The notes: a model not told the origin generated them from the sequence alone. DNA of 64,000 bases from Sedimenticola hydrogenitrophicus (GCF_025175675.1 NZ_JANIOA010000002.1:1-64000); one strand, 5' to 3'. Positions 25,410-35,228 are shown, numbered from the stretch's first letter. Made by a program: numbers and translations.

Positions 25410-26758
25410 TGCGTTCGATCCATGGCCGACTGTTGCTGGCGGCATCGGTGGTGCTGGCGGCGTTTCTGGGGCTTGGCGCATTGGCACTTGATCGCGCCTT
25501 CCGGGACAGTGCGGAGAGTGCCATGCAAGCCCAGCTGATGGGGCAGATCTACTCCCTGCTCGGGGCCGCCGATACCGATGCGCGGGGACGCATGCGGCTT
25601 CCGGAAGACCTGCCTGATCCGCGCTTTGCCAATCCCGCCTCCGGACTCTATGCCCAGGTCAGGGGCGAGCAGGGGCAGTACCAGTGGCACTCCCCTTCAG
25701 CGGTAGGTCGCCAGTTTCCCATGCGCACCGATATTCCGCCGGGGAGTCCCCTGTTTCAGCTCCTGCCGGCCGATGAACCCCTCTATCTGCTCAGCTACTC
25801 CCTGCTCTGGGAGGACGATAGCGGTGCCGAGATCGGCTATCTGCTGGTGGTGGCCGAGAGCGCAGTCGGTCTGCAGCAGCGCGTTGCCGCCTTCCGCCAG
25901 ACCATACTGCTCTGGTTGGGAGGTGCGGCGCTCATTCTGCTGCTGGTACAGGGCGCCGTGTTGCGCTGGGGACTCAAACCGCTACGGGCGGTGGCGGCCG
26001 ATCTGCGCATGATCGAAAGCGGCGCCCGTGAGCGTCTGGAGGGGGAGTATCCCCGGGAGTTGCGTCGGCTCACCGACGGGATCAACTCCATGATCCGTCA
26101 CAGCGTCGCCAGTCGGGACCGCTACAGAAACCGTTTGGGCGATCTGGCCCACAGCCTCAAGACACCGCTGGCGGTGCTTCAAGGGGCGGCCGAGGGCGAA
26201 GATCCCCGGTTGTTGCGGGAGGCGGTCGCCGAGCAGGTGCCGCGGATGAACGAGATCGTACAGTATCAGCTGAAATCCGCCGCGGCGGCCGGGCGCGGGG
26301 CGGGGCTTGGCCAGAAGACGGCGTTACGTCCCATCCTGGACAGGCTGGTGAGGACCTTGCAGAAGGTCTATCGGGAGAAATCGATCCACTGCCGCTGCGA
26401 GGTGGCGGCGGATCTGCTGTTCCCCGGGGAGTCGGGTGATCTGTTGGAGTGTCTGGGAAATATTTTGGAGAATGCCTTCAAGTATACCCATACAACGGTC
26501 GCCATCTATGTGGAAGCGGACCAGACAGGCGCAAAGGCGGCGGGCGTCCGTCTCTGCGTGGCCGATGACGGACCCGGCATTCCTCCCGAGGTGAGGGAGC
26601 GGGTGCTGCATCGGGGCGAGCGCGTGGACCAGCGGATCCCCGGCCAGGGCATTGGACTCTCCGTGGCCGGTGAGATCGTACAACTGTATGGGGGGGAGCT
26701 CGAAATCGGGGATAGCACCCTGGGCGGGGCCTTGATCGGCATCCGGATGCCGGGATAG
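25409..26758 (+). CDS. sensor histidine kinase, PhoQ-like
   Basis: 449 aa. Two membrane segments (about 10-28 and 168-190) flank a periplasmic domain of about 140 residues. The dimerisation box GDLAHSLKTPLAVLQG has the phospho-accepting His near residue 248. The ATPase part has NILENAFKYT (N box), ADDGPGIP (G1) and GQGIGLSVAG (G2). It pairs with the upstream regulator. An acidic periplasmic patch of the enterobacterial PhoQ type is not obvious, so the ligand is unknown. Confidence 0.92.
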   Translation: MRSIHGRLLLAASVVLAAFLGLGALALDRAFRDSAESAMQAQLMGQIYSLLGAADTDARGRMRLPEDLPDPRFANPASGLYAQVRGEQGQYQWHSPSAVGRQFPMRTDIPPGSPLFQLLPADEPLYLLSYSLLWEDDSGAEIGYLLVVAESAVGLQQRVAAFRQTILLWLGGAALILLLVQGAVLRWGLKPLRAVAADLRMIESGARERLEGEYPRELRRLTDGINSMIRHSVASRDRYRNRLGDLAHSLKTPLAVLQGAAEGEDPRLLREAVAEQVPRMNEIVQYQLKSAAAAGRGAGLGQKTALRPILDRLVRTLQKVYREKSIHCRCEVAADLLFPGESGDLLECLGNILENAFKYTHTTVAIYVEADQTGAKAAGVRLCVADDGPGIPPEVRERVLHRGERVDQRIPGQGIGLSVAGEIVQLYGGELEIGDSTLGGALIGIRMPG

Positions 26759-26894
26759 GGGTTGCCCGCCTTAGTTGATCCAAATTAATAAAAAAAACGC
26801 TAAAGCCATTGAATTATCAGCCGTTATATCGGATTGTACGCAGTGCCGGGCAGCGCCTTCGCTGTCCGTGTCGAGGATAGGGTCAAAAAATTCG

Positions 26895-27815
26895 ATGTTA
26901 TTGTTCAAAAAGCGCGCGCGAACGCCGCTCCAGGTGGGGGTGGGATTTCATTCCGACGGCCTCTCTTTGGTGTCAATAGATCTGTCGGGTAGTGCCTGTC
27001 GTCTGGAGAGCTGTGGCTTCTATCCGGCCGATGCGGGTAGCCCACCCGATCTGGTTCAGGCGATCAAGTCGAATGGTTTGCGTGGCGCGCCGGTGGTGGC
27101 GGTACTGGCACCGTACGCCTATTCCCTGTTCCAGGTGGAAACCCCCGAGGTTGAACATGAAGAGTTGAAAAGCGCCATCCGCTGGCGCATCAAGGATCTG
27201 CTCGATTACCATATCGATGACGCGGTCCTGGATATTTTCGACCTTCCGGTCTCGCAACGCCGCAGCGGCCCACGCATGATGTACGTGGTGGTAGTGAAGC
27301 GAAACCTGATTCAGCAGTATGTCGATCAGCTAGAATCACTCGGACTGGAGATTGCCGCCATCGATATCACCGAACTGGCGTTGCGCAATGTGCTGGCGCT
27401 CGCCGGGGAGCCCGAAAGTCTGCAGGCGCTGCTCTATCTGCCCCCCCATTACGGCATGATCGAGATCGTCCGCGGCGATACGCTCTACCTCAATCGGCGC
27501 ATCGAGATCAGCGGCAACGACCTGGTGGATCAGGGCGGTTTCGGACTTCAGGAACTGCTCGATTCGCTGGTGCTCGAGCTGCAGCGCTCCCTGGACTATC
27601 ACGAAAGCCAGTTTGGCCTCGGGGCGGTACCGACAATCTCGGTGATTGCACCCGAAGCAAGAAAACAGCAGCTGCAGTCCCAGGCGGATCAGAGTCTGGC
27701 GGCAAAAGTTCGACTGCTCGATCTCAGCGCTTCGCTGGAGGGGCTGGATGCGGTCGATCCTGCCGTGCTCTATCGTTGCCTGCCGGCCATCGGTGCGGCC
27801 CTGAGGAGGGACTGA
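26895..27815 (+). CDS. mshI: MSHA biogenesis protein MshI (PilM-like)
   Basis: 306 aa, cytoplasmic, an actin-like PilM/GspL-cytoplasmic fold. Features include VGVGFHSDGLSLVSI at the start, VLAPYAYSLFQVETPEV, and EELKSAIRWRIKDLLDYH. It connects the inner-membrane PilN/O-like pair to the platform. The ATG at 26895 (MLLFKKRARTP) is chosen over the start at 26775 because the domain begins there. First gene of the nine-gene msh cluster, with 3-35 bp gaps or overlaps throughout. Confidence 0.85.
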   Translation: MLLFKKRARTPLQVGVGFHSDGLSLVSIDLSGSACRLESCGFYPADAGSPPDLVQAIKSNGLRGAPVVAVLAPYAYSLFQVETPEVEHEELKSAIRWRIKDLLDYHIDDAVLDIFDLPVSQRRSGPRMMYVVVVKRNLIQQYVDQLESLGLEIAAIDITELALRNVLALAGEPESLQALLYLPPHYGMIEIVRGDTLYLNRRIEISGNDLVDQGGFGLQELLDSLVLELQRSLDYHESQFGLGAVPTISVIAPEARKQQLQSQADQSLAAKVRLLDLSASLEGLDAVDPAVLYRCLPAIGAALRRD

Positions 27816-27818
27816 GCG

Positions 27819-28433
27819 ATGCGCAGCAAGCAGCAGATCAATCTTTATCAGCCGATTTTTCGCAAGCAGCCGGTCGCCTTCTCATTCAACATGTTGCTGA
27901 TACTGGTGATGGTCTCAATCCTCGCCATGGCGAGCCTCCAGGGGCTAGGGGAGTGGCAGAGTGCCCAGCTGGCCGACCGGCTCAGATCCACCCAGGCACA
28001 ACACGATGCGCTGGAGGCGAGCCTGGCGCGCATGGCCGAACGGCTCCCCCGGCCCACGGTGAACAAGATGCTGGAGAGTGAATTGCAGCAACTGATCGAG
28101 AAGCGGAAAAGCGGATTTGCCCTGCTGAATACGCTGAAATCGCGGATTGCCGCCAATCGCGACGGCTTCTCGGGGATCTTCGAGGGGCTGGCGCGACAAT
28201 CCTTTCCTGAGCTCTGGTTCAGCCACATCGCCATTACCGAAGCCGGCAACTTCCTCTCCCTGAAGGGCCAGGTCATGCAACCGGAGTGGTTGCCGCTGCT
28301 GTTGAAAAATCTTGATCAGGAACCGGCCTTCACCGGAAAGCATTTTCAGATTGTCGAGCTGGCGCGTCAGGATGGGCCTGTCCCGGTGTTGAATTTCCGT
28401 TTGCTGACCGACGGCAGGGGTGAGGAACCATGA
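27819..28433 (+). CDS. MSHA biogenesis protein, PilN-like (MshI2)
   Basis: 204 aa with one membrane helix (about residues 22-42, FSFNMLLILVMVSILAMASL) after the basic start MRSKQQINLYQPIFRKQ. A periplasmic coiled coil and ferredoxin-like domain follow. The QINLYQP opening is typical of PilN relatives. GGAGGG lies upstream of the ATG. It overlaps mshJ by four bases. In Shewanella-type clusters the equivalent is often called mshI2. Confidence 0.82.
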   Translation: MRSKQQINLYQPIFRKQPVAFSFNMLLILVMVSILAMASLQGLGEWQSAQLADRLRSTQAQHDALEASLARMAERLPRPTVNKMLESELQQLIEKRKSGFALLNTLKSRIAANRDGFSGIFEGLARQSFPELWFSHIAITEAGNFLSLKGQVMQPEWLPLLLKNLDQEPAFTGKHFQIVELARQDGPVPVLNFRLLTDGRGEEP

Positions 28434-29134
28434 GTGCGCTGTTGGAAAAGGTAAGACGGTTGCCGGAGCGTTTCGATACGCTCAGCGGACGGGAACGGGT
28501 GATGATCCTGGTGCTGGTGGTCGCGGCGCTGGTGGGTGGCTGGTTCAATCTGCTCTGGTACCCACAGAGCATGCAGCAGCGGCAGATCGGTGACAACATC
28601 GACGCGCTTGACGCTCAGATCAAACAGCTGGACGTCCAGTTGGCCGGGTTGGTGAAGCGGGCGGAGCAGGATCCCAATGAGAAGATCCGTCAGGAGCTGG
28701 AGCAGCTGAAGCGGTTTATTGCCGAGATGGAGGGGCAGATCAAGGGGACCACCGCCGCACTGATCGAGCCACGGGAGATGGCACAACTGCTGGAGCGGAT
28801 GCTGCTTAGCAACGAGTCACTGCAGCTGGTGCGGTTAGGCACGTTGAAAACCGAAGCGCTGATGGGTGGCAAGCGGGCAGACTCCGGGCAAGAGAACGCG
28901 CCGGTCTTTGATGATCCGGCCCGGGTGGCGGAAAAGAATGTCTATCGCCATACCTTTATTATCGAATTCGAGGGGGGGTATCTGGCGGTGCTCAAATATC
29001 TCAAGGCGCTGGAAGCGCTGCCGGGACGGTTTTTCTGGGACGGTATCGAGCTGAAGGTGACCGACTATCCGAGCGCCCGGGTCAAGCTGCAGCTGCACAC
29101 CCTGAGTCTGTCAGAGGGGTGGATAGGTGTCTAA
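28430..29134 (+). CDS. mshJ: MSHA biogenesis protein MshJ (PilO-like)
   Basis: 234 aa. One membrane helix (about 25-43, MILVLVVAALVGGWFNLLW), then a coiled coil and a PilO-like periplasmic domain with EGGYLAVLKYLKALEALP. PilO-type proteins pair with PilN-type proteins to form the inner-membrane alignment complex. The start overlaps the upstream stop (ATGA), and the end overlaps mshK by 8 bp. Confidence 0.87.
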   Translation: MSALLEKVRRLPERFDTLSGRERVMILVLVVAALVGGWFNLLWYPQSMQQRQIGDNIDALDAQIKQLDVQLAGLVKRAEQDPNEKIRQELEQLKRFIAEMEGQIKGTTAALIEPREMAQLLERMLLSNESLQLVRLGTLKTEALMGGKRADSGQENAPVFDDPARVAEKNVYRHTFIIEFEGGYLAVLKYLKALEALPGRFFWDGIELKVTDYPSARVKLQLHTLSLSEGWIGV

Positions 29135-29504
29135 ACGGCTCCGATACGCTATCGCCGGTGTACTCCTGCTCGCATTGATGCCGGCGGCGGCGGGCGAGTT
29201 GCGCGATCCCCTGGAGCCCTATGGCTTCCGCCCGGTGAGCCCGGGAGTCTCCGCGGAGACGCGGGGTGCGATGTTCGATGCGAATTCCTTACGGCTTTCA
29301 GGTATATTCGTAGGGCCGGATGGCGCCAGTGCAGTCATCAATGGCCGGCGGCTACGGGTCGGCGATGAGGTTACGGGTGCGCAGTTGGTGCGTATAGAAT
29401 CCCACGCGGTCGAACTCGACCTTGACGGGGATAGATTCAAAATCGAATTGTTGCCGATAACCGTTAAAACACCGGCAAGGCGTTTATCTGGAGGGGGAGA
29501 ATGA
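29127..29504 (+). CDS. mshK: MSHA biogenesis protein MshK (PilP-like)
   Basis: 125 aa. Signal sequence (RYAIAGVLLLALMPAAAG), then a short PilP/GspC-HR-like beta domain: LRLSGIFVGPDGASAVINGRRLRVGDEV. It is predicted to link the inner-membrane complex to the secretin. It starts with GTG inside the 3' end of mshJ and overlaps mshL by 4 bp. Confidence 0.83.
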   Translation: MSKRLRYAIAGVLLLALMPAAAGELRDPLEPYGFRPVSPGVSAETRGAMFDANSLRLSGIFVGPDGASAVINGRRLRVGDEVTGAQLVRIESHAVELDLDGDRFKIELLPITVKTPARRLSGGGE

Positions 29505-31249
29505 GTGTGTCTGGTTGTGCGATCCGATCACCTTTGCTGGTCCTGTCTCTGTTGCTGCTGGGCGGCTGTCAGAGTATGGCTCCACAAGGTGGCGGCACCA
29601 TGGAACAGATCCAGGGCGATCTTAAAACACTACCCGCCGAGGTGAAGCCGGCTTCCCTGCCGCCGCCGGCCGTTACCGCGGCGCTGTTACCGCCGGTGGA
29701 TATGCGGTTCCCCAAAGCAGACAAGCGCGCCCAGGAGGCGCGTTTCGACGTCAATGTCAGTGAAGTGCCGGTGCGTGCCTTCCTGATGGGGTTGGTGGAG
29801 GGTACCCCGTACAACATGGTGGTGCACCCCCAGGTGGAGGGCAGCCTCTCGCTCAGTCTCAAGCAGGTCACCATCCCCGATGTGATGGAGGTGCTCAGGG
29901 ATGTGTACGGTTATGAGTACCAGCGGGTGCGCAGCGGGTTCCAGGTGTTGCCGGCACGCCTGCAGTCACGCATCTTCCAGGTCAATTATCTCAACCTGAA
30001 ACGCAACGGCAGCTCGCAGACCCGGGTCAGCTCGGGGCAGGTCTCGGGTAGCAGTGACGGTGATGGCGGAAGCTCCGGTTCCGACAGCGGCGCCAGTGGC
30101 GTCACCTCGGGCAGCGAGATCAATACCACTTCGGAGGCGGACTTCTGGAGTGAGCTCTCCGGTGCGGTTCAATCCATCGTCGGCAGCGGTGCAGAGCGTT
30201 CGGTGGTGGTCTCTCCCCAGTCCGGTCTGGTGGTGGTGCGCGCCATGCCCCATGAGCTGCGCGAGGTGGAGGCGTTCCTGGAGACCACCAACGAGGCGAT
30301 GCACCGCCAGGTGATCCTGGAGGCCAAGGTGATCGAGGTGGAGCTGAACGACGGCTACCAGGCGGGTATCAACTGGGCCAAAATGATGAGCGTGAATGGC
30401 GACAGCCTGAGCCTCGGCCAGAGTGGCGGCGCGACGCTGTTCAGTAATCCGGGGGGCGCCGGGGTGGAATTGCCGCAGGGCGGCATCGGATCGCCGACCG
30501 AGGACTCGCCGGTCAGCTTCACCAGTTTCTCCGCCTTCGGTGGTCTGTTCGGCGCCGCGCTCAATACCGGCAGTTTTATGGCCTTCATCGAGTTGCTGGA
30601 GTCGCAGGGCAATGTGCAGGTGCTCTCCAGTCCGCGCATCTCCACCCTGAACAACCAGAAGGCGGTGATCAAGGTCGGCAGTGATGAGTTCTTTGTCACC
30701 GACGTCTCCAGTACCACCACCACCGGCACCACCACCACCACCACGCCGGATATCACCCTGACCCCGTTCTTCTCCGGTATCGCCCTGGACGTCACCCCGC
30801 AGATCGACCGGCACGGCCGGGTGACCCTGCATATCCACCCCTCGGTCAGCCAGGTGACCGATCAGCAGAAGGTGATCCAGGTGGGCAACGAGAGCCAGAA
30901 CCTGCCGCTGGCCAAGAGCACGGTGCGCGAGTCGGACAGCCTGGTCTACGCCCAGAGCGGCCAACTGGTGGTGATCGGCGGACTGATGCAGGACACCCGC
31001 AGCGAAGAGGTCGCCTCCACCCCGCTGCTCGGCGATCTGCCGCTGTTCGGTCAGCTGTTCCGGCACACCCGGCAGGCGGCGAAAAAGAGCGAACTGGTGA
31101 TTGTATTGCGCCCCACCGTGGTGGAGAGCGCCGAGACCTGGCGGGCGCGGATATCGGATACGGCGGAGCGTTTCCGCCAACTGGATCGCGGTTTTCACTA
31201 CGGCAGCCAGCCCGAGGTGTTCGGCAATCTCGGTGAAAAGACTGAGTGA
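29501..31249 (+). CDS. mshL: MSHA secretin MshL
   Basis: 582 aa. Lipoprotein signal ending LLLLGGC (Cys near residue 24), then secretin N-domains (residues 80-270) interrupted by a Ser/Gly-rich loop near 168-205, and a C-terminal secretin pore domain with QVLSSPRISTLNNQKAVIKVG and LVVIGGLMQDTRSEE. It forms the outer-membrane channel. GGAGGGGG lies 4 bp before the ATG. A 710-aa minus-strand ORF across this region is a shadow. Confidence 0.94.
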   Translation: MSVSGCAIRSPLLVLSLLLLGGCQSMAPQGGGTMEQIQGDLKTLPAEVKPASLPPPAVTAALLPPVDMRFPKADKRAQEARFDVNVSEVPVRAFLMGLVEGTPYNMVVHPQVEGSLSLSLKQVTIPDVMEVLRDVYGYEYQRVRSGFQVLPARLQSRIFQVNYLNLKRNGSSQTRVSSGQVSGSSDGDGGSSGSDSGASGVTSGSEINTTSEADFWSELSGAVQSIVGSGAERSVVVSPQSGLVVVRAMPHELREVEAFLETTNEAMHRQVILEAKVIEVELNDGYQAGINWAKMMSVNGDSLSLGQSGGATLFSNPGGAGVELPQGGIGSPTEDSPVSFTSFSAFGGLFGAALNTGSFMAFIELLESQGNVQVLSSPRISTLNNQKAVIKVGSDEFFVTDVSSTTTTGTTTTTTPDITLTPFFSGIALDVTPQIDRHGRVTLHIHPSVSQVTDQQKVIQVGNESQNLPLAKSTVRESDSLVYAQSGQLVVIGGLMQDTRSEEVASTPLLGDLPLFGQLFRHTRQAAKKSELVIVLRPTVVESAETWRARISDTAERFRQLDRGFHYGSQPEVFGNLGEKTE

Positions 31250-31252
31250 GTC

Positions 31253-32146
31253 ATGTACGAGAGACACTTTGGACTCAACGCATCCCCCTTCAGTCTGACC
31301 CCGGATACGGATTATTACTTCTCCTATAGCGACCACCAGGAGGCGCTGAATGTCCTGCTGGTGGCCTTGCGCATGGGCGAGGGATTCCTGAAGATTACCG
31401 GTGAAGTCGGCACCGGCAAAACCCTGATCTGTCGCAAACTGCTCAACACCCTGGCGGACGAGGGGATGGTCACCGCCTATATCCCCAACCCCTACCTGAC
31501 ACCCTCGGCGCTGCGCCATTCCCTGGCGGAAGAGCTGGGGGTGGATTACCCGCTGAATATCGGCGGGCATCGGGCCCTGCAGCGGATCTACGGCCGGCTC
31601 ATGGCGTTGAAGGCGGAGGGGCGGCAGGTGGTGCTGTTGCTGGATGAGGCCCAGGCCCTGCCCGAGGAAACCCTGGAGGCGATCCGCCTGCTGACCAATC
31701 TGGAGACGGAGAAGAGCAAGCTGCTCCAGGTGGTGCTGTTCGGTCAGCCGGAACTGGACCGGCACCTGGAACGCCCCTCGGTTCGCCAGCTCAGGCAGCG
31801 CATCACCTTTTCCCACGCCATTCATCCGCTGAACCGTGAGGGGTGCCGTGGCTATGTGCGGCATCGGACCCGGATCGCCGGGCACAACGGCGATACCCTG
31901 TTCAGCGACCAAGCGCTGGAGTGGCTCTGCCGCGGCAGTCGCGGCATACCCCGGCTGATCAATATCCTCGCCCACAAGTCGCTGCTGGCCGCCTATGGCG
32001 AGGGCCGGCCCCAAGTCGATAAGGGCCATGTCAGAAGGGCCATCGCGGATACGGAGGGGGTATCGCGGCAGCGCAACGGCCTGATGCGCCTGTGGCAATC
32101 CCTGTTCAATCGCCAGACACCGGTTGTCGTGCGAGGCCGGGGGTGA
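31253..32146 (+). CDS. mshM: MSHA biogenesis ATPase MshM (ExeA-like)
   Basis: 297-aa AAA-type ATPase. The opening MYERHFGLNASPFSLTPD is typical of the ExeA/MshM family. Walker A is GEVGTGKTL (about residues 47-55) and Walker B VVLLLDEAQALP (about 125-136). It may energise or position secretin assembly. It is 3 bp after mshL and overlaps mshN by four bases (GTGA). Confidence 0.92.
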   Translation: MYERHFGLNASPFSLTPDTDYYFSYSDHQEALNVLLVALRMGEGFLKITGEVGTGKTLICRKLLNTLADEGMVTAYIPNPYLTPSALRHSLAEELGVDYPLNIGGHRALQRIYGRLMALKAEGRQVVLLLDEAQALPEETLEAIRLLTNLETEKSKLLQVVLFGQPELDRHLERPSVRQLRQRITFSHAIHPLNREGCRGYVRHRTRIAGHNGDTLFSDQALEWLCRGSRGIPRLINILAHKSLLAAYGEGRPQVDKGHVRRAIADTEGVSRQRNGLMRLWQSLFNRQTPVVVRGRG

Positions 32147-33444
32147 GCCTGATCAATCAGATGCTGCGCGACCTGGACCAACGCGAAGCCGCGGCGGGTC
32201 CGCGGCAGCACAATACTCCCCAGCCGGTACCGCCAGGGCCGGCCAGCGGCCGCACACGGCGCCTGGCACTCTGGTCCCTGACGCTCATCGCCGCACTGCT
32301 GGCGGTGGTCTATGTGTCACCGCGGATAGCGCCGATGCTGGTCACCCTGACCGCCGAGGATGCCGTCGAGGCCCACGGCCGTCAGGCGGAGAGGGACAGC
32401 GCCAGCGCCGTCATTCCCCAGGCCCTGCCCCCGTTGCCGGCCGAAGCGGCAGGCCGGACCGTCCCGGCGGATCCCGCGCTGGCGCGGAGTGCGGTGGACG
32501 CGGCTCCATCCGTCGCTGATGACCGCGCCGTCGACAGCGATCCCGGGGTGATCGCATCGGTTCTTTCCGCATCGGCCCTTTCCCCATCGGCCCTTTCTGA
32601 GTCGTCGCGCATTCACGAGAACAGCCAAGGAGAGGCGGTCGGCCGGAGTGCACCGCCAGCGATCCAGGCGGGGAAGGCAACCGGGCGGTCCGACGCACCG
32701 GCCCTGGCGGCGGATCTCCCCCTGTCCACGTCGCGGGGCGGGGTGGCGGATCCCGCCGCCGGCGCGTTGCCGGTAAATCGACCGATGCGGGAGGCGCCGC
32801 CTGTTGCCTCGGTAGCCGCGCCGGTCGCAGCTCCGGTGGTCCGGGTACGAAAGGTCGCCGCGAAAGCGGTGCGGGAATCGGCGGCGGATGTCTACGCCAC
32901 GGCCCTGATGCATCTCAACGAGGGGCAGCTGCAGGAGGCGGAGGCGTCGTTGCGCCATGCCCTCGCACTGGACCGCACCCATGGCGAGGCGCGCCGGCTG
33001 CTGGTGATGTTGCTGCTGAACGGTGGGGAGCGGCTCCCGGCCATCGCCCTGCTGGACGAGGGCCTCGATCTGGCCCCCGACGCCACGGCGCTGGCCACTT
33101 TGCGCGGCCGGCTGCTGCTGGAGGATGGCGATCTGTCCCGGGCCATCCGGCTGCTTGAGCGGCAGCGCGCGGAGGTGGGTGACGATATGGAGCTGCTGTC
33201 ACTGTTGGGTTCGGTCTATCAGCAGGCCCGCCGGTTTGCCGCGGCGGTGGGGATTTATCGCCGCATCACCGAACGGCAACCGGACAATGCGCGCGCCCTG
33301 GCCGGTCTGGCCATCGCGCTGGAGGCCACGGGCGCCCCTGGCGAGGCGTTGCCGCTGTATCGCACGGCGCTCGCCCTCGACACGCTGCCCGCGGCGGTCA
33401 ATGAGTATGCCCGGCAGCGGGTCTCGGCATTATCGGTGGAGTGA
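32143..33444 (+). CDS. mshN: MSHA biogenesis protein MshN (TPR)
   Basis: 433 aa. The N-terminus MSLINQMLRDLDQREA is the family signature, followed by one membrane helix (about 44-62), a long low-complexity Ala/Pro/Ser region (about 80-245) and TPR repeats to the end. The GTG at 32143 overlaps the mshM stop and gives the signature N-terminus, unlike the ORF start 51 bp upstream. The Ala/Ser-rich section holds tandem SALS-like units, so length variation between strains is likely. Confidence 0.87.
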   Translation: MSLINQMLRDLDQREAAAGPRQHNTPQPVPPGPASGRTRRLALWSLTLIAALLAVVYVSPRIAPMLVTLTAEDAVEAHGRQAERDSASAVIPQALPPLPAEAAGRTVPADPALARSAVDAAPSVADDRAVDSDPGVIASVLSASALSPSALSESSRIHENSQGEAVGRSAPPAIQAGKATGRSDAPALAADLPLSTSRGGVADPAAGALPVNRPMREAPPVASVAAPVAAPVVRVRKVAAKAVRESAADVYATALMHLNEGQLQEAEASLRHALALDRTHGEARRLLVMLLLNGGERLPAIALLDEGLDLAPDATALATLRGRLLLEDGDLSRAIRLLERQRAEVGDDMELLSLLGSVYQQARRFAAAVGIYRRITERQPDNARALAGLAIALEATGAPGEALPLYRTALALDTLPAAVNEYARQRVSALSVE

Positions 33445-33451
33445 TAACAGT

Positions 33452-35194
33452 ATGGTTGAAGTGGTGGAAACAAATCCGACGGAGGTGATACGCAGCCGCA
33501 AGCGCATCCGTATCGGCGATCTGCTGGTCGACAACAAGGTGATCTCGGAAGGTCAGCTGCAGGCCGCGCTGGCCGAGCAGAAGCGCTCGGGACACAAGCT
33601 CGGCTATACCCTGATCGAGCTCGGTTTTATCGATGAACAGCGGCTGCTCGACTTCCTTTCGCAACAGCTGCAGATCCCCTACATCGATCTGACCTCCTTT
33701 CCGCTGCAGCCGGAGGTGGTGAAAAACGTCCCGGAGACCATGGCGCGGCGCTATCGGGTGATTGCGCTCGAACTCGGTGACAAGGATGTGCTGGTGGGCA
33801 TGGCCGATCCCACCGACCTGTTTGCCTACGACGAACTGGGACACCACCTGAAGAAGCGGGTGCGCCAGGCGGTGGTCCGGGAGGGAGATCTGCTGGAGGC
33901 GCTGGACCGCATGTACCGGCGGTCGGATGAGTTGACCTCGCTGGCCGGTGAACTGCATGAGGACCTGACCCAGGGGGATTTCGATCTCGGCCAGCTGATG
34001 CAGACGGTGGAGGCGGGGGACGCGCCGGTGATCCGCCTGTTGCAGACGCTGTTCGAGGATGCCCTGCAGGCCAAGGCCTCGGATATCCATATCGAACCGG
34101 ACGAGGAGGTGTTGCGAATCCGCCAACGGGTCGACGGGGTGCTGCACGAGCAGGTGATGAATGAACGGCGAATCGCGCCGGCGCTGGTGCAGCGGTTGAA
34201 GCTGCTGGCCAGCCTGGATATTTCGGAGAAGCGCCTGCCCCAGGATGGGCGTTTCCAGATCAAGGTGAAGCGTCACTCCATCGATGTCCGGCTCTCCACC
34301 ATGCCGGTGCAGCATGGCGAGGCGGTGGTGATGCGGCTGCTGGATCAGAGCTCGGGCATCCTCAGCCTGGACGATCTGGGGTTCGAGCCGGAGCTGTTGC
34401 GGCGACTGCGGGCGCTGATCAGAAAGCCCCACGGCATGGTGCTGGTCACCGGCCCGACCGGCAGCGGCAAGACCACCACCCTCTACTCCGCCCTGAATGA
34501 ACTGAACTCCGCCGAGAAGAAGATCATCACGGTGGAGGACCCGGTCGAGTACCGGTTGCCGCGGATCAATCAGGTCCAGGTGCACGAGCAGATCGGGCTC
34601 AGTTTCGCTCGGGTACTGCGCACCGCCATGCGTCAGGACCCCGATATCCTGCTGGTGGGGGAGATGCGCGACCTGGAGACGGCGCAGATCGGCCTGCGCG
34701 CGGCGATCACCGGCCACTTCGTCCTCTCCACGGTCCACACCAACAGCGCCATCGGTACCGTCGCCCGCCTGCTGGACATGGGCGCGCCGGGCTATCTGAT
34801 GGCCTCGTCGCTGCTGGCGATCGTGGCGCAACGGCTGGTCAGGCGGGTCTGCGGCCATTGTGCGGTACCTTATGAGCCGGATCAGATCGAACTGGCCTGG
34901 CTGGAAGGGGTGCGCCATAGTTATGATCTGAGTGGCCTGCGCCGTGGCCGGGGCTGCAATCGTTGCGGTAACACCGGCTATCAGGGACGGGTCGGGGTCT
35001 ATGAACTGCTGGAACTCAATGGCGAGATGGCCTCGGCCTTGCGGCGTGACGACCATGAGGCCTTCGCCCGCATTGCCCTGGCCAGCGAGCGCTTCGAACC
35101 GCTCTGGCAATCGGTGTTGCGTTTTGCCTCCCAGGGTGTCACCACGCTGAGCGAGGCGATTCGGATCTCGGGCGATGTGGAGGCCACCGGGTGA
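33452..35194 (+). CDS. mshE: MSHA pilus extension ATPase MshE
   Basis: 580-aa PilB/GspE-family ATPase. The N-terminal MshEN domain carries the c-di-GMP signature, IGDLLVDNKVISEGQLQAAL then QKRSGHKLG (residues 21-49). Walker A GPTGSGKTTTLY is near 333-344, the Asp and His boxes follow, and a zinc tetracysteine (CGHC...CNRCG) lies near 467-510. It drives pilus assembly and should respond to c-di-GMP. The ATG at 33452 is 7 bp after mshN and matches the MshEN start. Confidence 0.94.
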   Translation: MVEVVETNPTEVIRSRKRIRIGDLLVDNKVISEGQLQAALAEQKRSGHKLGYTLIELGFIDEQRLLDFLSQQLQIPYIDLTSFPLQPEVVKNVPETMARRYRVIALELGDKDVLVGMADPTDLFAYDELGHHLKKRVRQAVVREGDLLEALDRMYRRSDELTSLAGELHEDLTQGDFDLGQLMQTVEAGDAPVIRLLQTLFEDALQAKASDIHIEPDEEVLRIRQRVDGVLHEQVMNERRIAPALVQRLKLLASLDISEKRLPQDGRFQIKVKRHSIDVRLSTMPVQHGEAVVMRLLDQSSGILSLDDLGFEPELLRRLRALIRKPHGMVLVTGPTGSGKTTTLYSALNELNSAEKKIITVEDPVEYRLPRINQVQVHEQIGLSFARVLRTAMRQDPDILLVGEMRDLETAQIGLRAAITGHFVLSTVHTNSAIGTVARLLDMGAPGYLMASSLLAIVAQRLVRRVCGHCAVPYEPDQIELAWLEGVRHSYDLSGLRRGRGCNRCGNTGYQGRVGVYELLELNGEMASALRRDDHEAFARIALASERFEPLWQSVLRFASQGVTTLSEAIRISGDVEATG

Positions 35195-35228
35195 AACGGT
35201 TAGTGAGCGATCGGGCGGGTGGTGACTG

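Noticed and set aside
29966-32098. 710-aa minus-strand ORF opposite mshL/mshM
   Set aside because: Composition is that of a shadow frame (many His/Gln/Gly); the plus-strand genes carry clear motifs.
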